Source: Tetradesmus obliquus
Lineage: Eukaryota; Chlorophyta; Chlorophyceae; Sphaeropleales; Scenedesmaceae
Assembly: GCA_030272155.1 (NCBI GenBank)
Contig: CP126199.1
Coordinates: forward strand, 2,170,001 to 2,234,000
Direction of reading: 5' to 3'
Length of the DNA stretch: 64,000 nt
Below the pieces are notes generated by a model that did not search any database, was not told where the DNA came from, and saw nothing but the letters and a program-made list of their open reading frames with translations. The position numbers and the translations under genes are program-made. Below, in pieces: positions 45,695 to 59,289 of the stretch (within the stretch, counting starts at the first letter, position 1; each line of letters opens with the position of its first letter).

Positions 45695-48600
45695 ATGGCA
45701 AGGCTACTCTTGCATGCACAGGTGGCCCTGCTATTCGTCATTTGTACAGCAAGCGTATCATATGGCTTTTATCTGCCTGGAGTGGCTCCGCAGGACTTCA
45801 GGAAAGGAGGTGAGTCACTGGCATATTTCGCCAGATTGCTAGCAGCAGCTGGAGAGCACAGGGCTTGGTTACAGCACACACCATAACAGCACCAGCAGGA
45901 GGCTTGCTGAGCTGCTTGTTGTGTTTGTCTGCAGCCTGCTGCGCATCTGGCTGCAGCCTGTCACCTCTAGTTGTGCATGCCAACCTAGCGCTCCCTGCAG
46001 ACGCCTGCCGCAGCGAGGTGAGCAACTGCCCTGCTCCTCCCCCTATGAGCCTCTGGTTGGCTCCTGAGTGGGGCTTCCACTCCTTGATGAGTGGAGTATG
46101 CAACGTAACATCAATATTGCCGGATCTGCGTCTCCTGTGCCGAGCAGATGCCATGTTCCTCAAGGTCAACAAGCTGTCATCCATCAAGACACAGCTGCCG
46201 TACGACTACTACAGCCTGCCGTACTGCCGCCCTGAGCGCATAGTGAACTTCGCAGAGAACCTGGGTAGGTCCCAAGGCTGCCCTGCCTGCCATATCAGCC
46301 CTGACCTGGATGTACATGAAGTGCCACGGTGCTATGCTATATATGCTTGCAAGGCTTCCTTCCATGAACTTCGCAGAGAACCTGGGTAGGTGGCAGGTTC
46401 TTTTGTCTGAAGAAGAAGCACTGGCAGCCACGACAGGCAGGGTGCTGCCTGCCCTGCTAGGGCCCCCCCCCCCTGGTGTGCATACCCGCATTGTGAACTT
46501 TGCTGAGCACCTGGGTAGGCCCCAAGGCTGCTCTGCCTGCCTGTTAGCCCAGTGCCTCCGAGCTTGCTACCTATAGGCTTCCTTGCGCCGTGCGCTGCCA
46601 GGTAGACAGGCATGCAGAGCAATGTCTAGGTCTTTGTCACATGTGCAGACTGCAGGGATTGCGGCCTGACATCCTGCAAGGAAGAGTAACGGTGCAGCTT
46701 CACAAGTTGCATAGCATTGGACGGCAAGCAACCAGCTCAACCTTTGAACGCCCTGTGACGCGTGCTCAGCTGTGCTGCTGCTGTTGTGTTGCTCCACCCT
46801 GCAGGCGAAGTACTGCGCGGGGACCGCATAGAGAACTCAATGTATGCGATCCGCATGCTCGAAGATGAGCAGTGCAAGGTGCTGTGCAGGATTGAGGCGC
46901 TAAGTGAGGCGCAGGCGCGCGCATTCAGGCTCAAGATTGACGATGAATACAAGGTCAACATGTGAGCGCACAGCAGCAGCAGCAGCAGTGACGGCGAGTA
47001 CAAGGTGGTTGTTTGAGCGCCTGGCAGCAGCAGCAGCAGCTGCGGCAGCAGCAGCAGCAGCGACGACGACACGTACCGGGTCAATGAATGAGCGCCTGGC
47101 AGCAGCAGCAGCAGCCAGTGGCAGCCGTAGTTTGTGTGTGGCATGCTGCCATCATTGCAGTATCAGCCATGCACCAGCTGTTGCTACAGCTTAAGAAGCA
47201 GCTGCAGGTGGCGGTGCACTGTCAGGCATGCGGCTGCTGCTGCTGCTCTGTGTGTTGTGCTGAAGCGATGATGTGCCTGATTGCCACTATGTCCAGTGTT
47301 GTCCAGCATGGCTGTGTTGTTGCTGCTTCTGGCGCCTGCAGGATCCTGGACAACTTGCCTGTTGCTATGGTGCACATGCGACAAGATGAGAAGGGGCAGG
47401 TGCGTGCCGCTGCTGAGCACATCAGTCACGTCTAAAAGAACTGCCAGGCTTGCGGCGGGATGTTAGCTGCAAAGCACCATGCAGTGCACAAACATGCAGT
47501 ATCATGTACTGTCCCTGCTTTGATTGAAACCCTGGCGTGCTCACTAGCGTTGTACATATGCGTCAATCATCAGCGCGGCAGTGCAAGACGCAGTTTATTT
47601 GCATGTGGGTTGCGCATGATCCGTATATTACTGACAATGCAGATTATTGTGCTGTTTCCTGCAGGTGTTGAAGGCCTATGAGCGCGGCTTCTACGTCGGC
47701 TTTGTCCTGCAGGACAGCGACAGCGACGAGCTCGTGCACTACATGTACAACCACCTGCGCTTCAACATTCTGATTCACACGGATGCGGAAACAGACCTTT
47801 CGCGCATCGTGGGGTTCGAAGTGGAGGCCTTCTCAGCAAAGCACAGGTATGACTAGCCCTCTAGTAGGCTTGTGCAGCTGGCGGCTTAGTCAGTGAGCTT
47901 GTTGGGTTGTGGCGCAGCTAGAAATGGGGGAGGCGGCAGTGAGATGTTGCAGAGGGTGGCGTGCATTTGCGCAGGCATGTAGCTGGCACGCAGGTGCAGC
48001 GAGCTGCAGGGTGCTTTGGCAGTGACAGGTGTGCTGTTGGTGGTGGTGTGCATTGCCTGCATTGGCGCCGGCTTCTTTCCACATCATGATTGCTTGGTTG
48101 CATCTCAACAACTCAAATGCACGGCAACCTGATGCTGTATCTTGTTTACGTCAGTGAGCTACTGTTGCTGTGCTTTACACATTGATTTTTGCACCCATCC
48201 AACTGCTGCGCAGCTATGACAATACCTTCAGTGCCGAGAAGCCTGAGCTCAACACCTGCAACCCCGGGAAGAAGATTGCAGTGTCACACACGCTGTCGCC
48301 GCAGCCCGTGGCAGAGGGCAATGAGGTCATCTTCACATACGATGTGAAGTTCACGGTGAGCAAAGTGTGAATTCAAGAAGCACATGGCATGAAGTTCACG
48401 GTGTTCGTGATGCGAAAGTTCATCGTGGGCAAGAGGGGGTCAGGTTCTCCCAACTGATGCGGCAGGTGCTTGCAGCAATACGACGACTTGGCGCGAAACG
48501 GCAGGCGTGCAGTGGGCTTTTGCTCTGTCAGGTTCACTGTTGCTCAACGCATGACAGTCTTCAGGTTGCCACCTTCTGACACATGTGTGCATTTCAAACG

Positions 48601-51060
48601 TGTCTGTTTGTGCTGTGCAGCAAAGTGACATCCGCTGGGCGTCCCGGTGGGACACCTACCTGAAGATGACTGACACGCAGATCCACTGGTTCAGCATCGT
48701 GAACAGCGTGGTCATCGTGCTCTTCCTAAGCGCCATGGTGGCGATGATCATGCTGCGCACGCTGTTCAGGTGGGCAGTTATGACGACATAATAGTGCCTG
48801 CATGTTCTGCTCTTTGATACATGACAGTTCATTGGGATCAACTCAAGCCACCATGATGGGCATGATTATGCTGCGCATGCTGTTCAGGTGGGCGGGTGGG
48901 CAGCTAGAGAGTGCATGTGTTTCTCCCACTGTACAACGGTGACTCTGCCTGACCATACGCAGTCGACGACCGTCAAAGCCAGGGCCACAGACTGAGTTAC
49001 CCGTGAAGCTCAACCACAAGTGCTGAACACCAACCTGCTGGTACCCACTAGCAGCATTGCTGGCGGCTGTCCCTCACAAGGCTGCGGTGGCGGCTGCGGT
49101 GGCGGCTGCAGTGGCGGCTGCGGTGGCGGCGGCTGCTGCAGCCTTACAACAATACGATACATCACGTCACACCTTGCCGCACGTCTGTGTCCCCGTGTGC
49201 TGCTGCGGCCTGCAGGGACATTGCAAAGTACAATTCCCTTGAATCCCAGGAGGAGGCTGCCGAAGAATACGGCTGGAAGCTCGTGCACGGCTGCTGCAGC
49301 CTGACAACACATCCAACACTTCATCACACACTGTGCCGCATGCCTGTTCCCGTGCGCTGCAGGGACATCGCAAAGTACAATTCCCTTGAAGCCCAGGAGG
49401 AGGCTGCCGAAGAATACGGCTGGAAGCTCGTGCACGGCGATGTGCTGCGCCCGCCACAGCACGCCTCGCTGCTCTCTACTTATGTCGGCACCGGCGTGCA
49501 GCTCTTCGGTATGCTGCTGGTCACAACCTTCTTCGCACTGCTTGGCTTTCTATCGCCTTCAAACCGCGGAGGCTTGATGACTGCAATGCTGCTGCTGTTT
49601 GCGGGCAACGGCCTGCTCGCCGGGTATGCGTCGGCTCGGCTGTACAAGACGTTCCGAGGCGAGCAATGGAAGGCCATGACGGCTCGCACCGCGCTGCTGT
49701 TCCCCGGCATCGTTTTCGCGGTCTTTTTCGTTCTGGATCTATTCGTATGGCACCAGGACAGCAGCGGGGCGGTTCCATTTGGCACGCTTGCAGCACTCGC
49801 CTTCTTGTGGTTTGGCATATCAGTGCCCTTGGTCTTTGTGGGCTCTTTCTATGGCTTCAAGAAACTGGCTCCTGAGGACCCTGTGAGGACGAACAAGGTG
49901 CTGCGGCAGGTCCCAATACAGCCCTGGTACATGCACCCCGCGGTGTGCTGCCTGATCGGAGGCGTGCTGCCTTTTGGGGCAGTGTTCATCGAGCTGTTCT
50001 TCATCCTGAGCAGCGTGTGGCTGCACCAGTTCTACTACCTGTTTGGCTTCCTGGCGCTGGTGTTTGTCATCCTGTGCATCACCTGCGCGGAGATCAGCAT
50101 CGTGCTGTGCTACTTCCAGCTGTGCAGGTGGGGTTTATCTGGTGGTGGTTTAGGGTTTTGGGCCAGAAGGCTACTAGGGTTCAGTGACGGCAGGGAGTTG
50201 TGCCTTTGCATGCTGTGATGTTGTGGCGTCAGCACGGCCAGCAACATGTACAAACGTGCTTTGCTCACCTATGGTTGTCAGGAGTATTGCAGCCGCCGGG
50301 TGTGTTGTTGAGCTCTGAAGGTCCAGGCAGCTGAGGTGGCATGGCCGCGCAAGGATGCGTATGTATACATGCTGCATTTTGGCGTTTTTTGCTCTGGAGG
50401 AGCAGCACACCTTGCTCTGCAACAACAAAACTCACCATCCTTACTTGTTTGAATAACATACATCTTTTTTTGCACGGTATGGCTGCTGCGGCTGCTGCTG
50501 CTGCTGCTGACCGCCTGCAGCGAGGACTACAACTGGTGGTGGCGCGCCTACTTCACAAGTGGCTCCTCCGCACTGTACCTGTTTGCGTACAGCGCCTTCT
50601 ACTTCTACAGCAAGCTGAACATCAGCAAGCTGCTGCCACAGGTGGGTTTTTTTTTAGTTAAATGCCTAGATGCGTTTGACCTGGTATGCCTCGAGCATGT
50701 TCAGGCTGAGTGGTGGGAGGCCAGGGTATTGCAGCCCACACCATCGCACTGGCTGTCATTTGCAAGGCATTGGGCATCTTTTTTAGCCCGGTTGTGTGTG
50801 GACACCCTCTACTCGGTATAACGCCTACATGGTAGTGCATGTGACACTGTTGTGTGCTGCTGCAGGTGCTGTACCTCTGCTACAGTGCAGTCGCTCACCA
50901 TATGCTGCCACACTTCTGCTGTTGCGTGCTGCTGCAGGTGCTGTATTTCACGTACATGGCCATGGTTAGCTACGGCTTCTTCTGCCTGACTGGCACCATC
51001 GGTTTTGTGGCCTGCTACTGGTTCGTGAGGCAGATCTACGGCGCCCTCAAGATCGACTGA
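45695..51060 (+). CDS. Transmembrane 9 superfamily protein (nonaspanin/EMP70)
   Basis: Ten exons (45695-45809, 46148-46264, 46805-46961, 47342-47399, 47665-47846, 48214-48355, 48621-48769, 49363-50127, 50521-50641, 50938-51060) join in phase to 642 residues, the normal family length. A signal peptide ([21 protein letters not shown]) precedes [11 protein letters not shown], the invariant mature N-terminus. The lumenal domain has [11 protein letters not shown] and [17 protein letters not shown]. Nine hydrophobic helices begin with [19 protein letters not shown]. Family motifs include [29 protein letters not shown] and [15 protein letters not shown]. The tail KID fits the KxD/E Golgi-retention signal. 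TM9SF proteins act in endosome/Golgi trafficking and sorting of membrane proteins. Confidence 0.95.
46240..47095 (+). repeat. Duplicated exon ends in the TM9SF gene
   Basis: The exon end FAENLG plus gtaggt donor (46264) is repeated at about 46370-46388 and 46492-46515. The end of the next exon (DDEYKVNM) is repeated twice, at about 46990 and 47068, within CAG-rich sequence. Only the first copy of each joins in phase. Confidence 0.75.
48745..48895 (+). repeat. Duplicated exon end MIMLRTLFR
   Basis: The end of exon 48621-48769 and its gtgggc donor recur at 48852-48890 as [11 protein letters not shown]. The copy is short and lies wholly in the intron. Confidence 0.7.
49205..49450 (+). repeat. 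148-bp tandem copy of an exon start
   Basis: Acceptor plus [20 protein letters not shown] at 49215 is followed 148 bp later by the real exon start at 49363 ([20 protein letters not shown]). Nearly all bases match, so the duplication is recent. The first copy is followed by intron-like sequence after KLVHG. Confidence 0.85.
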
Positions 51061-52537
51061 TCAGCTCATGAGCTGGCAGCCTTGCAGCTGCACTGCTGCA
51101 GCACAGTGAAGCAGGGAGCAGCCTCCTTTTGGTGGCACAATCAAGCGCTAGCTCTGTGTCTGTTTGCATGACATTAACTGAGGGGAGCAGGGCCATGAAG
51201 GGTTGCAACAAAAACATGTCATGGAGGGTGTTTGGGGTAACGCATCTGCTGCGAAACATCAACCGAAGATTGTGACGTTTGATATGGGTTGGGTTTGTGA
51301 TTCCAGCCAGTACGACTTGACTGCTGAATGGCTTATGAGACGTTTCTAGCTGTGTCTGCCCCTGTTGCTTGCAGTAGACATGCTCTGAAACAAGGATATG
51401 GGAAGCAGGCTCCTTACTTGGCCACTGTGAACGGGTGCCGGTGACAGCCCTGAGTGCCCTCTAGGGGCTCACTGCAGGTAGCAGTAACCTGGCGGTCCCA
51501 ACCTAGAATGTGCGTCACGCGGTTGCATGCTTGTTGTTGACAGTGAATTGCATTCGTGCTGCATTACACTCTGCAGCAGTCCTGTGCGGATTGACCTGGC
51601 ATGTGCCAGGCGTCATATGCTTGGGCTGCAGGCTAGCCAGCCGGCTCGTGTTTTGTGCCCAGCTTTGTGAGCGCCGGTTGGCCAGTGGATGGCTGCAGGC
51701 ACAAGCACACTGTACTGGCACGTGGCACGTGCACGCAAAGGGTAAACAAAACTCTCTGTCAACTTGTGCATGATCATGTCTTCAATGAAGCCGTACGCGT
51801 TCAAGCTCACTTGAACGGTACTAGTACGCAACCAATTGGCTTGCAAGCTGCTGCGGCGCCGCCCATCATGTTACCATCAGCTTGACCACCAACCTCAACG
51901 GCTGCTGCTGATCAGCCAGAGCGCTGATTCCGGCCGGTGCCGTCCACACTGATGAACTACCACTGCCGGTAAAGAGTTAGCACTAGAATTCTATACTGCA
52001 GCGAGAACCAGCCAGCGCAGTGGCCGCGTCGCAGCGAGGCTGCAGCTGACCCACCATGGCCGGCAGCAGCTAGCTGCACCGGGTGGCGTTGCAGCAGCTG
52101 CAGCAGATTACTCAACAACACATGGTGTCAACAGCACGCCAACGCGACGCTGTGGCAGCCTTCTGGGCAGCCAGCCATCATTCCAGTGGTGTCGCAAGTA
52201 GGCGGCACAAATAATCATAGCTAGCACTGCCAGCAGGCCGCCGGCAGCTGCAGCACGCAGCAGCTAGTGCATGACCGCGCTGCTGCCGGGCTGCAGCCGC
52301 CCCACCATCGCCTCCAGCAGCTGCACCGGGTCCTGCAGGACTGCCTGCCTGACCCGGCTGCAGCAGCCGCCACAGACTACTCAAAACCAGATGATATCAA
52401 CATCCTCCTCAACACAACGCTGTGGCAGCAATCTGCGCAGCCTGCCACCACCTCAGCGGTGTCACAAGCCAGCTGCCAGCTTGAATCACCACAGTTAGAA
52501 CTGCCAGCAGGCCGCCGGCAGCTACAGCAAGCAGCAG
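51061..52537. other. Convergent intergenic region
   Basis: 1.5 kb lie between the ends of the TM9SF gene and the minus-strand PHD-like gene. The part up to about 52000 shows no gene. From about 52010 it holds decayed copies of the neighbouring gene's last exon (separate entry). Confidence 0.45.
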
Positions 52538-52620
52538 CTAGTGCATGACCGCACTGCTGCCGGGCTGCAGCCGGCCCACCATCGCCTCCAGCAGCTGCAG
52601 CACCTGCTGCATCGTGCCAG
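52010..52620. repeat. Three tandem copies of a terminal exon end
   Basis: The stop-containing end of the PHD-like gene (52538 onward, coding QLLEAMVGRLQPGSSAVMH) is repeated at about 52264-52350, and a more decayed version lies near 52020-52090, a step of roughly 270 bp. The intervening 3' flank is duplicated too. The copies retain a tag stop codon, so 3' ends as well as introns gain copies. Confidence 0.75.
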
Positions 52621-55600
52621 CCAGCACCGTGCTCTGCTCATTCGCCTGCTCCAGCTGCTCCCGCAGCGTGCGCACCAGCATGGCTGGAATGCGCTTCAGC
52701 CGCTGCTGCTGCGCTGCTGCTGCCGCTGCTGCTGCAGCTGCTGCAGCGCTGGGCTCGTCGCCTGTCATAGCTGAGGCCGGCCTGTAGCTGCCGCGGCCGC
52801 CAGCAGCAGCAGCAGCAGCGGCGCCGCCGCTGCAGCCCTCACTGGCGCTAGTGGTCACACTCACGCTGCCGCCGCCGCCATAGCCAACCGACATGCCGCC
52901 GGCGCTCTGCACGCGCTGCTGCTGCTGCTGCTGCACTGCGAGGTCGATGTCCGGCAGCAGCAGGATGATGAGGCGCAGCTGCCCGCAGCGCTGCTGCGCC
53001 AGGCTGAGCGCATTCTGCAGCAGCGCGTTGTCGACATCAGTCTCGTCTGCCAGTGTGTCTGGCGCCAGCACCTCATCCAGCAGCAGCACCCTGCGGCAGC
53101 ACACGCAGCAGCACACATACAGCTCAGTGCCACTTGCCAAACACCGCACAGCTGAGCAGCGTAGTTTGGTGTCCCCTGTATAGCTTGGCCTGGCAGTTTT
53201 CAGAGCAGCAGCAGTGAGCGCTGACATGTCGGTGCCGCATGACATCAAACCAGCCCACAGTATGCAGCATTGGACGCCATTCAGGTAGTGTGCTGCGCCC
53301 CTGATGCAGAGCACCAGAGCAGGATGCAGCTGCAGGCAAAACTCTCCACAGGACACGCCTCAACAAGCTGCATATTAGTGCAACAGCACACCAACCAACT
53401 CAGAGACCCCTAGCCCCTTCTTCACCCCCTCACCTGCCCTCTGGCAGCTGCGGCCACAGCATCCCCTGGCGGCTCGCGCTTATACATTTACTGTGCTGCG
53501 CCCGGCTGCGCACCAAGCAGGATGCAGCTGCAGGCAAAAAATTTCACATCAGCGCTGCAGCACACACATGAAGTTTTACCCCTAGACGCTTCTCTCTCCC
53601 CTCACCTGCCCTCCGGCAGCTGCGGCCACAGCATGGCCTGCCGGCTCGCGCTCAGCTCCTGCTCCAGCGTGCGCCGCGCCAAGCACAGCGCCCACTCGCC
53701 GCCGCCGTCCAGCGTCCCCCACTGCTCCTCAGCCGCCGCCTGCCCAGCTGCCAGCAGCGCCAGCAGCTGCTGCAGCTGGCCCTTGCTGGCGCTGCTGAGC
53801 CCAGTGCTCTCCATCAGCACCGCCACGCCGCTGCGGAACAGCTGGTACTCCCGCAGCTTGCCCGGCAGCCGCACCAGCGCACCGCTGCTGCTGCTGCCGC
53901 CCTCATCACCCTCTAGCCCCGGCTGCATCTCGCCCTCCTCGCCGCCCCACTCCTGCCAGCCGCCGTTGCACTGCCGCCGCCGCCGCCGCGCCGCGCTGCC
54001 GGCCGCGCCGCCGCGCGCGCGCTTGCTGCCTACTGCGCCTGAGCCGTCCGCACCCTGCTGGGCCGCATCCCGCTGCTGCAGCTGCCGCTGCTTGCGCCAC
54101 AGCCAGCGCAGCGGGCCCCTGCAGGTGGACTGCGCAAAGAAGGCCACATTGCAGGCCAGCAGCCGCCACAGCGGCAGGCCTGGGCCCAGCAGCTCCTGCA
54201 GCCGTTCAGGGCTGGTGTGCTCAGGCAGCAGCACCACAGCCCTGCAAAAAGCCTCGCCCGCATCTGGCGCTGTCAGATCTACTACGTCATCATCCTCAGC
54301 AGCAGCCGCATCTGCTGCTGCCGGGCGAGCAGCCGCCGCAGCCGCCGCAGCTGCAGCTGCTGCCGCTGCTGCTGCTGCGTCTGCCGGCAGCCCCAGGTCC
54401 TGGCGCAGCGCCTGCAGCACCTGCTCCTGTGACTTGTAGTGCACGGTGGCGCCCAGCGCCTCTGCTGCTGCAATGCTGTCCATGAGGCCGGGGCTGTCCA
54501 GGCTGAAGCCCAGCAAGTAGAACCTGGCAGAGTGTTTGTCAGAGGCGTACAGCCAGCAAAACATAGCATTATGTCAGGTGGCAGCAACAACAGGGGGGAG
54601 CACATCAGGGAGACCAGCATGTAGAACCTGGCAGAGTAAGTATACAGATGTGCAGAAGTGAAGCACCACAGGTGGGCACAGCAGGAACAGCATGTCAGCA
54701 GATGGAAGATTATTGACTGAGCATACATGTCGGTGAGCCCTTGCTGCCAGCAATCAAAACACGGGCAATAAGGGCAGCACAACAGAACAAGTGGACCCTT
54801 TCTCACGCACACAGGCGCATTACATCCCTGCAGTACAATCACACGCAACTGCCCACCATGAGCCCCGCCCACCACCCACCTGAGCTGCGGCACTGCCACC
54901 AGGTCCTCCAGCTGAGGCGTGATCAGCCTGCGCGACAGCTCCACACCAGCAGCAGCAGCAGCAGCACCGCCAGCAGCAGCAGCACCGCCAGCTGCAGCAG
55001 CTGCTGCACTGCTGGCAGCAGCCGCACTGCTGGCAGTAGCAGCAGGCGCAGCAGCAGCGCTGTGCAGCAGCCGCGCCACGCTGGAGCTGTGCACAGCCTC
55101 CAGCACTGCAGCAGAGCCGCCAGAGCCGCCTGAGCGTGCGCTGCTGCGCGCACCGCTGCGCGCGCCTGCAGCTGACCTAGCCACTGTGCTGGTGGGAGCT
55201 GCAGCAGCTGCCCTGTCTGCTGCTGCTGGTGCTGCTGCTGCAGCAGCAGGCTGGCTAGGTCCTGCTGCTGCTGCTGCCGCTATTAAGGGTGACACGGCGG
55301 GTACCCGCGTCTGCGCACCCTCCTGCTGCTGCTGGCCCACGTGACCTGCAGCTTGCTGCTGCTGCTGGTCCTGCCGCTGCTCATCCTGCGCCTCCAGCTG
55401 CTGTGTTGGCTCCCGCGATGATGACGGCTCAGCCGCTGCTGCCGCAGCTGGCTGCTGCTGCTGCTGCTGCTGCTGGCGTGCAGCAACTGTCATGCCTGTT
55501 GGCAGCTGCTGTACTGGCTGACAGCTGGCCGCTGGCTGCTGCTGCTGCTGCACTATCGGCGCCTGTTGCTGCTGCTGCTGCTGCTGCTGTTGCTGCACAG

Positions 55601-55631
55601 CCGGTGCCTGCTGCTGCTGCACTGCCGCCAC

Positions 55632-55683
<52 letters not shown>

Positions 55684-58491
55684 ACAGCCGGCACCTGCTG
55701 CTGCTGCACAGCCGGCACCTGCTGCTGCTGCACAGCTGGCACCTGCTGCTGCCACTGCACTGCCGGCACCAGCTGCTGCTGTGCCAGCGGCACCTGCTGC
55801 TGCCGCCGCCGCTGCTGCTGCTGCTGCTGCTGCTGCTTGTCTGGCTGCACACATGGCCGCCCAACTGAGCCCTGCGGCTCCAGCTGCAGCTGCGGCTCCT
55901 GCTGCTGCTGCTTCTGCTGCTGCTGGCCCGCGCCTGCTGCCTGCGCTGCCAGCCGCTGCTGCACCTCATCCATCACGCCCTCCTTGTTGTCTGGGTCCTT
56001 GTCGCGCGCCCCCTCTGCAGAGTCGCTCTTCTGCTGCTTCTGCTCGCGCTCCTGCTCTGCGCGCGCCTCCAGCTGCGAGGGAGTGGCGCCCAGGTTGCGG
56101 TCCTGCGGCAGAAGCAAGGTGCAGCAGCAGCAGCCGCAGCAGCAGCAGCAGCAGCATCAGCAGCAGCACGGCGCAGCAAGAAGCACACAAGGGTGAGCTG
56201 GCCAGCATACACAGCATACACATGCTGTGCCGCATGCATGACTGCAACGTGTTGATGGTGGAGCAGTCCTGCAGCAGCAGCAAGGGGCAGCAGCACGGCG
56301 CGCAAGAGAGCTGTGAATGCTGAGCCAGCCTACGCTATTGTCCCACACAACTGCAGCGCCCATGCGGACCTGCCCAGGGTGAGTGCAGTAGCTGCGCCCC
56401 TACCGTGGACGTGCATCAACGTGCGCACATCATACCCCTCGCCACAACACCCGACAGCACGCCTTTGTGCAGACACACGGCTGCGCACCAGTGCACCACA
56501 ACACGCGCACACATCCCCACCAGTTGCCATGTTGCACCTCTGCAGGCCTCACTGCTATATCAACAGCACCACCGCAGCACAACACATGCGCATTCCTACT
56601 GCTATGCACCCAATGCACCACGCAACACTCTCGCCGCAGCATGCTCTGCACCACCGCTTGCACTCGGCCGTCTGTGAGAACACGGACGACCTGGTGCAGG
56701 CAGTGGTGCAGCACATGCTGCAAGAACGTGTTGGGGCGCACAAGTGCACAGCCAGGGCTAATGATGTGCTGATGTATGCCTGAACGTGCGTATACGATGC
56801 ATGTAGTCACCCACGCGACACTCACCCGCATCACGCTCTGCACCACCTCCTGCACTAGGTCATCGGTGTTCTCCTCGTCGCGCGGCAGCAGCAGCAGCAG
56901 CTCGCCCGCGGGCGTGGGCAGGAACACCAGCAGCCGCTGGCCCAGAGACACCACAATGAAGCGCGCACGGTCCTTCAGCTGCTCCCTGCAGGTCGTCAAG
57001 TTTGCGACAACATTGTGTTAGCAGCCACAGCACACGTGCAGCACAGCAGGGTGAGCCATCACCGCGCGGTCCGTCAGCTGCTCCCTGCACGCAAGCCGCG
57101 GCACCAGCACAGCACAGCGCAGCGCAGCAGGGTGCGTTGTTGATGTACATGCAGGAAGACGACAGGCAGGATGAAGCGCGCGCGGTCCTTCAGCTGCTCC
57201 CTGCAGGACGGACTTGCAGCCGCACAACACACGTGCAGCACAGCACAGCGCAGCAGGGTTTGTCGTTCGTGAACAGGCAGTGCGACGGCAGGCAAGATGA
57301 AGCGTGTGCGGTCCCTCAGCTGCTCCCTGCAGGCGTTGAGGCAGCAGCACAGCGCACGTGGAGCACAGCAGGGTCAGCCGCGTCCGCACCGGCGCTCTGG
57401 AGGCACAACATGCGCACAGGCAGCTGGCAGACCAGCCGCCCGCTAACACTGGCAGCAGCAAGCTCGCAGCTCACGCTCTTGCATGCAGTACAGACGCAGC
57501 ACCGCACACCGACCCAGGCAGCCATGCAGGCAAACATACAATGTGCAGGCAAGCAGGCAGCATGCATTCCGGACGCAGGCAGCCAGACCGCGCGGCCACT
57601 CACTGCACGCTGATGCGCGCGTTCTGCACGGGCACAAACTTGAGCGGCTTGTAGGACAGCTCCGCGCAGTCCGCATAGCGGGAGATGCTGGGGTGCAGCT
57701 CCAGGTCAAACACGCCGCCCACCAGCTGCTTGCGGTCCTCGCCAGGGTTGGGGGTCTGCAGCTCTGCAGATACGAATGCCCGCAGGCAAAGGGGCAGCAG
57801 GAGGTGCGGCAGCGGCAGCGGTAGCAAGGAGGGATGTCAAAGGGGTTGCCAGTATAGTCATATGTAACCCACATGCAGCCACTCTCTGTCAAAGGCAAAG
57901 GCATTGGAAAGGCGGCAACAGCAGCAATAGATACAGATGCAGCATACATGGTTAACGGTTAAGCGCACCATGTTGTGCGCCAAGAGCTGCAGGTGTCCCT
58001 GCAAGCCCCTGACAGCAGTGTGTATCTATGTGCACCGCAGCCAACAAGCTCAGGGCTCGGCACAATGCAGCGCCGCAATGCAGCAGCCCAGCGCATCGCA
58101 GCTGCGCCGGCGCCTGGGATCATCTCGTCCCTGAAGATTTGGCGCAACTGTGCAGCAAGCATCATGCCCAGCGCAGCAACAACCAAACTTGCAGCACACG
58201 CCGCAGCGCAGGCGAGGCCCCGCCCACCTGGGGTCATCTCATTCCTGAAGATGTGTTCGCAACTGTACAGCAAGCATTAAGCCCAGCCCAGCCACCCACC
58301 TGGGATCATTTCGAGCCCAGCCCAACCACCAAGCTTGCAGCCACACGCCGCAGCACAGGCGAGGCCCCACCCACCACCCACCTGGGATCATTTCGTCCCT
58401 GAAGATGTGGCGCTGCTGCTCGCTGGCCAGTGCCTCCATGGGGTGGCACAGCTTGAGGTGGCCCTTCAGGTCCAGCATGATGTGCAGCTGC

Positions 58492-58525
<34 letters not shown>

Positions 58526-59071
58526 CGATAGATGCATACATATGTGTAGATACAGGACACAATGTTCCGTGCGCAGGTATGCGTAATGGCGTGATGTGCA
58601 TTTGCAGTCGCATGCCAAGCGCAGGCGTGCCAAGCTACACCAACTGCCAGCTGCAAGCTGGTGCGTGCGGATGCCAGAAGCACAGGGCAAGCTGTACTGC
58701 TACTGCTACTGCTACTGCTGCAGCTGGATGGATGGATGACACAATGCCGCACCTCTGCTTCATCATCTGTTGCCCGCACGCCTGCCTGCACTATCTGGCA
58801 GCTGATCTGCACCAGCTGCCCTATGGTCACTGTATACTCGGCGTCGGTATCTGCAGACAGCGTCTGCTGCTGCTGCCGCGCACGCCGCCCTGCTGCTAAC
58901 GCTGCTGCTGTTGCCTCCTTCTGCTGCCGGTAGCGCTCCCGCTGCTGCTGCTCCTGCTGCGCGCGCTCCGCTGCAGCCTTGTTGCTGCACTGCGCGGCCT
59001 TCACCTTTCCTGGCTTGCCTTGGTTCACGCCCTTGACAAATGCAGTGGCTGCTGTGCGGGGCTGCTCCTTG

Positions 59072-59105
<34 letters not shown>

Positions 59106-59257
59106 GTAGCGGTCCCCGCAGCTTTGGAGGCTCTATAGCTCCTGGGCCCCTGCCTTTGAATGGCTGCCCCCTTCCTGCAAGCGCCTTGCCACCGCCCCTG
59201 CCAGCCGCTGCAACTCGCTGTTCTGCTCTGGCTGGCGCAGCCGCTGCTGCTGCTCTC

Positions 59258-59289
<32 letters not shown>

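Noticed and set aside
53522-56323. Plus-strand Ala/Ser/Pro-rich frames of over 300 codons
   Set aside because: They are antisense to CAG-rich coding exons of the 52538-60533 gene, which has consistent phases and a recognisable finger.
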